The notes under the pieces were generated by a model. That model was not told the origin of the DNA and made no database searches. It worked only from the letters and a program-made list of their open reading frames with translations. Of a stretch of DNA of 7,254 nucleotides, positions 5,191 through 7,254 are shown in pieces (the stretch's first letter is position 1; each line of letters begins with the position of its first letter). A program made the translations under genes and the position numbers. Source of the DNA: Chitinophagaceae bacterium (lineage in GTDB: Bacteria; Bacteroidota; Bacteroidia; Chitinophagales; Chitinophagaceae); contig JAGOUF010000112.1 of the NCBI GenBank assembly GCA_018061385.1, positions 1 to 7,254 on the forward strand, written 5' to 3'.

Positions 5191-6576
5191 CTATTTGTAT
5201 TTATCGTATAAAACATCATATTCTTTGTATTTAGCATCAAAAGCATCATACGCTTTTACGTCTTTTCCTTTTACTTTTTCTCTCTTCCACATATAACTAT
5301 TAGACAACCATTGTACCACATTTTTCATGATATTTTTTGTATTTCTATCACTAATATCAGCATCTTTATAAATGGTAAATGCTTTTTCTAACCAAATAAT
5401 TGAGTTGTCTGCAGCATCCATTAATGGCTTTTCTAAAGCAGCATTTACACTTTTAATTGCATCTACTTGTTCTTTAAACTTAGCATCTTCGGCTGCCTTT
5501 TTCTTTGGATCTTTTACAACAGGTCTATTGCTGTTTAAATCTTGCAAAGCCCTTCTATTGTTGTTGTAACGCTCTTCATAAACACCAAATTCATTGTAAT
5601 AAATTACACCAGCATTAAAGGCTGCAATGCCAGCTTTGTTGTCTTTATCGTAAGACTTTTTAAAAGCTTCTAAAGCTTTGTGTTCGTACCCAGCTTTGGT
5701 TAAACTATCTGCATCACTTTTTTCATCTCTACTTAAATCTGTAAACATTTGCCCAAACAATAAATATTTTCTAGCTGAAGTAGTGCCTGCAGCATTGTCT
5801 TTTTCATACAAGGCAATTTTTTGTTGAGTGGTCATATTTTTATTGATATAATCAAACTCATAATCGTCCCAATCTCCATCAGGATAAACTTCTTTGGCAA
5901 TAGTTATATATTTATAAAACTTATCAGCATCCTTAATATTGGCAGCATGTACTAAAATATAAGTGTAAGCATCTTTATAATCAGCACCACCAATTTTCAG
6001 GTCAGCAAATTTTTCATAATACTTGCTAGCTTCAGCTTCTTTCTTTCCATTTTGAGCCGAATAAGCAGTATACAAAACAGAAATGGTATCTATTTTAGCT
6101 CCATTTTTACGTAAATCTTTTTTAATAATTACTTCACCTAAATAAGCTGCTGTGGCAAAAGTGTTATAGGCAGAATCCCATTGTTTTTCGTCAAAGAATT
6201 TTCTTCCTCCATTAAAGCTTGTTACATACATTAAGTCCAATGGTCTCCAACCAATTGTTACTTCAGAAATCATTTTATAGTCTGCATCCAATGCTTCGTA
6301 CTTTTTAAAAGCTTCAAAAGCAATGTTTCCACAACCAGTATATTTAGTACGCCATTCTTCTTTAAAATAAAGTTCTGCATAAATTCTAGTTTGCAACAAC
6401 CAACCTTCTGCTTTTGTTTGTGCAGCAGGATCAGTCATTGCTTTATCAATTTCTGTTTTAGCTTCTTCAACTTTATTTAAGATAAAAGCAGTGTTTGCTT
6501 TTTTAAAAAGCTTGTCTTGTGCATTTACCAAATTAAGACTAATTGCAAAAAGAGCCAGCATTAAAAACTTCTTCAT
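5191..6576 (-). CDS. Secreted/periplasmic tetratricopeptide-repeat protein
   Basis: A 461-residue exported protein. The chosen ATG at 6576 gives a textbook signal peptide: MKKFLMLALFAISLNLVNA with probable cleavage after A19 before QDK. The frame stays open upstream to 6651, but that would bury the signal peptide and overlap gyrA, so the longer start is rejected. The mature protein is alpha-helical and rich in Lys, Ala, Tyr and Asp, with degenerate TPR units: LFKKANTAFILNKVEEAKTE (23-42), KFFDEKQWDSAYNTFATAAY (126-145), the segment around 166-192, and KALEAFKKSYDKDNKAGIAA (300-319). Residues 350-385 are charged and coiled-coil-like. No lipobox cysteine is seen, so it is likely periplasmic rather than a lipoprotein. 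TPRs mediate protein-protein contacts; the partner is unknown. It begins 10 nt after the gyrA stop, so it is probably the last gene of the gyrA transcript. Confidence 0.9.
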   Translation of the reverse strand: MKKFLMLALFAISLNLVNAQDKLFKKANTAFILNKVEEAKTEIDKAMTDPAAQTKAEGWLLQTRIYAELYFKEEWRTKYTGCGNIAFEAFKKYEALDADYKMISEVTIGWRPLDLMYVTSFNGGRKFFDEKQWDSAYNTFATAAYLGEVIIKKDLRKNGAKIDTISVLYTAYSAQNGKKEAEASKYYEKFADLKIGGADYKDAYTYILVHAANIKDADKFYKYITIAKEVYPDGDWDDYEFDYINKNMTTQQKIALYEKDNAAGTTSARKYLLFGQMFTDLSRDEKSDADSLTKAGYEHKALEAFKKSYDKDNKAGIAAFNAGVIYYNEFGVYEERYNNNRRALQDLNSNRPVVKDPKKKAAEDAKFKEQVDAIKSVNAALEKPLMDAADNSIIWLEKAFTIYKDADISDRNTKNIMKNVVQWLSNSYMWKREKVKGKDVKAYDAFDAKYKEYDVLYDKYK

Positions 6577-6586
6577 ACTTGAAATT

Positions 6587-7254
6587 TTAATTGTTGTTAT
6601 CGTTATTTTCTGTTGTTTCATCAGTTGCAGTTGTATCGTTATTTTCTGCATCTGTAGAGTTTGTTTGTTCTAGATTTGTTTCTGAAGGCATTGCACTTGC
6701 GTCATCTACTGTTTCAATTACAACTTCTTCTTCTTGCTCTTCAATTTTAGAAATTGCTGCAATAGCATCTTCACCATCTACACGTATTAATGTTACACCT
6801 TGTGTGTTACGACCAGCAGTTTTAATATTTGCAATTGGTGTACGTAAAGTAATACCAGATTGACAAGTAATAATTAAATCTTCATTTTCGCTAACATCCA
6901 TAATGCCTACCAATCTTCCTGTTTTTTCTGTAACATTAATTGTTTTAACACCTTTACCACCTCTATTGGTAATACGATATACGTCTACTCCATCTTCATC
7001 AACCAAAAGTGTTCTTTTACCAAACCCTTTTTCGCTTACAACCAATATAGTTTTAGATTTATCGTCTCTACTTACACAAACCATACCAACCACTTCGTCT
7101 GTTTCATCATCAACTTCAATACCTCTCACTCCAATTGCACCACGACCTGTTGGACGAACTTTTTCTTCTGGAAAACGAATGGCTCTTCCACTTCTTACAG
7201 CCATCATAATTTCACTATTCCCATCGGTTAATTTAGCTGCCAACAATTCATCGC
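6587..7254 (-). CDS. gyrA: DNA gyrase subunit A, C-terminal DNA-wrapping domain (partial)
   Basis: The final 221 residues of GyrA; the catalytic N-terminal domain with the active-site tyrosine lies beyond the right edge, where the frame stays open. The visible part is the beta-pinwheel that wraps DNA to allow negative supercoiling: MMAVRSGRAIRFPEEKVRPT, then GRGAIGVRGIEV, GYGKRT-like GFGKRTLL, YRITNRGGKGVKTINV, and SGITLRTPIANIKTAGRNTQ followed by GVTLIRV, matching the last blades of E. coli GyrA (for example VRVMGRTATGVRGI and RNTQGVILIRT). Presence of GRNTQGV favours GyrA over ParC. After the last blade comes a tail of about 50 residues, first acidic (EEQEEEVVIETVDD), then rich in Thr, Asn, Asp and Glu, ending NNDNNN. 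An internal TTG (7246) is only a leucine codon within the domain, not a start. The TPR gene follows after 10 nt. Confidence 0.96.
   Translation of the reverse strand, partial: DELLAAKLTDGNSEIMMAVRSGRAIRFPEEKVRPTGRGAIGVRGIEVDDETDEVVGMVCVSRDDKSKTILVVSEKGFGKRTLLVDEDGVDVYRITNRGGKGVKTINVTEKTGRLVGIMDVSENEDLIITCQSGITLRTPIANIKTAGRNTQGVTLIRVDGEDAIAAISKIEEQEEEVVIETVDDASAMPSETNLEQTNSTDAENNDTTATDETTENNDNNN
6598..6648. repeat. Short direct repeat in the gyrA tail coding sequence
   Basis: The 15-bp sequence TATCGTTATTTTCTG occurs twice, at 6598-6612 and 6634-6648, with a 36-bp (12-codon) period that keeps the reading frame. It encodes the repeated ENND motif in the Asn/Asp/Thr-rich tail of GyrA. The rest of each 36-bp unit has diverged. 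It suggests tail growth by in-frame duplication, or simply biased codons in low-complexity sequence. Confidence 0.6.

Noticed and set aside
5025..5234. Plus-strand frame across the convergent terminator
   Set aside because: It overlaps the thioesterase in another frame and reads through the terminator hairpin; no homology is recognisable.
6577..6651. N-terminal extension of the TPR protein to an ATG at 6651
   Set aside because: It overlaps the gyrA end in another frame, is low-complexity sequence and would place 25 residues before an otherwise perfect signal peptide.
7244..7246. TTG as a start codon for a short 219-residue protein
   Set aside because: The frame continues to the window edge with GyrA-like sequence, so this is an internal leucine codon of a truncated gyrA.
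1..7254. CRISPR array, tRNA or rRNA gene, insertion sequence, toxin-antitoxin or defence system
   Set aside because: I looked for regularly spaced repeats, cloverleaf-like segments, transposase motifs and small paired genes and saw none; all long frames are explained by the listed genes.

Overview
This 7.25-kb window is an AT-rich (roughly one-third GC by eye) piece of a bacterial chromosome, most likely from the Bacteroidota and plausibly a Chitinophagaceae-like lineage. Three things point there: promoter-like TTG-N20-TAnnTTTG elements of the Bacteroidota primary sigma factor, the absence of clear Shine-Dalgarno sequences before otherwise certain genes, and the protein content. The phylum call is fairly firm; the family is inference. 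I see no tRNA, rRNA, insertion sequence, phage gene or CRISPR array, and most of the window is core housekeeping sequence.

Layout. Positions 1-694 (minus) hold the N-terminal third or so of the ATP-dependent protease Lon, running off the left edge. Its 211-bp upstream region contains a cluster of overlapping dyads (754-807) and the terminator of the next transcript. Positions 906-1830 (minus) are a two-gene ribosomal operon, rpsL-rpsG (S12, S7), with a good promoter, an intercistronic hairpin and a terminator. Positions 1979-3043 (minus) encode a type II branched-chain aminotransferase. A 71-bp divergent promoter region follows. Rightward, 3115-4271 is a two-gene operon: a poorly conserved protein that I suspect is a DNA polymerase III psi (HolD)-like or uracil-DNA-glycosylase-fold protein, then the house-cleaning nucleotidase RdgB, which starts at TTG. 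Next, 4383-5122 holds a small C-tail-anchored membrane protein with anti-sigma-like character and a hotdog-fold thioesterase, preceded by an ECF-sigma-like promoter. A long, perfect inverted repeat (5131-5175) is a bidirectional terminator between this rightward block and a leftward gyrA-TPR operon (5191-7254), of which only the GyrA C-terminal domain is inside the window.

How the genes relate. The protein-synthesis genes (rpsL, rpsG), protein quality control (lon), nucleotide-pool cleaning (rdgB) and DNA topology (gyrA) are independent core functions next to each other rather than one pathway. The most interesting unexplained signals are the mutually exclusive hairpins upstream of lon, the rpsL-rpsG intercistronic hairpin (a candidate S7 autoregulation site), the overlapping divergent promoters at ilvE, the candidate psi-like gene beside rdgB, and an apparent ECF promoter in front of a lone anti-sigma-like membrane protein. 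I do not see convincing evidence for an entirely new multi-gene system here.
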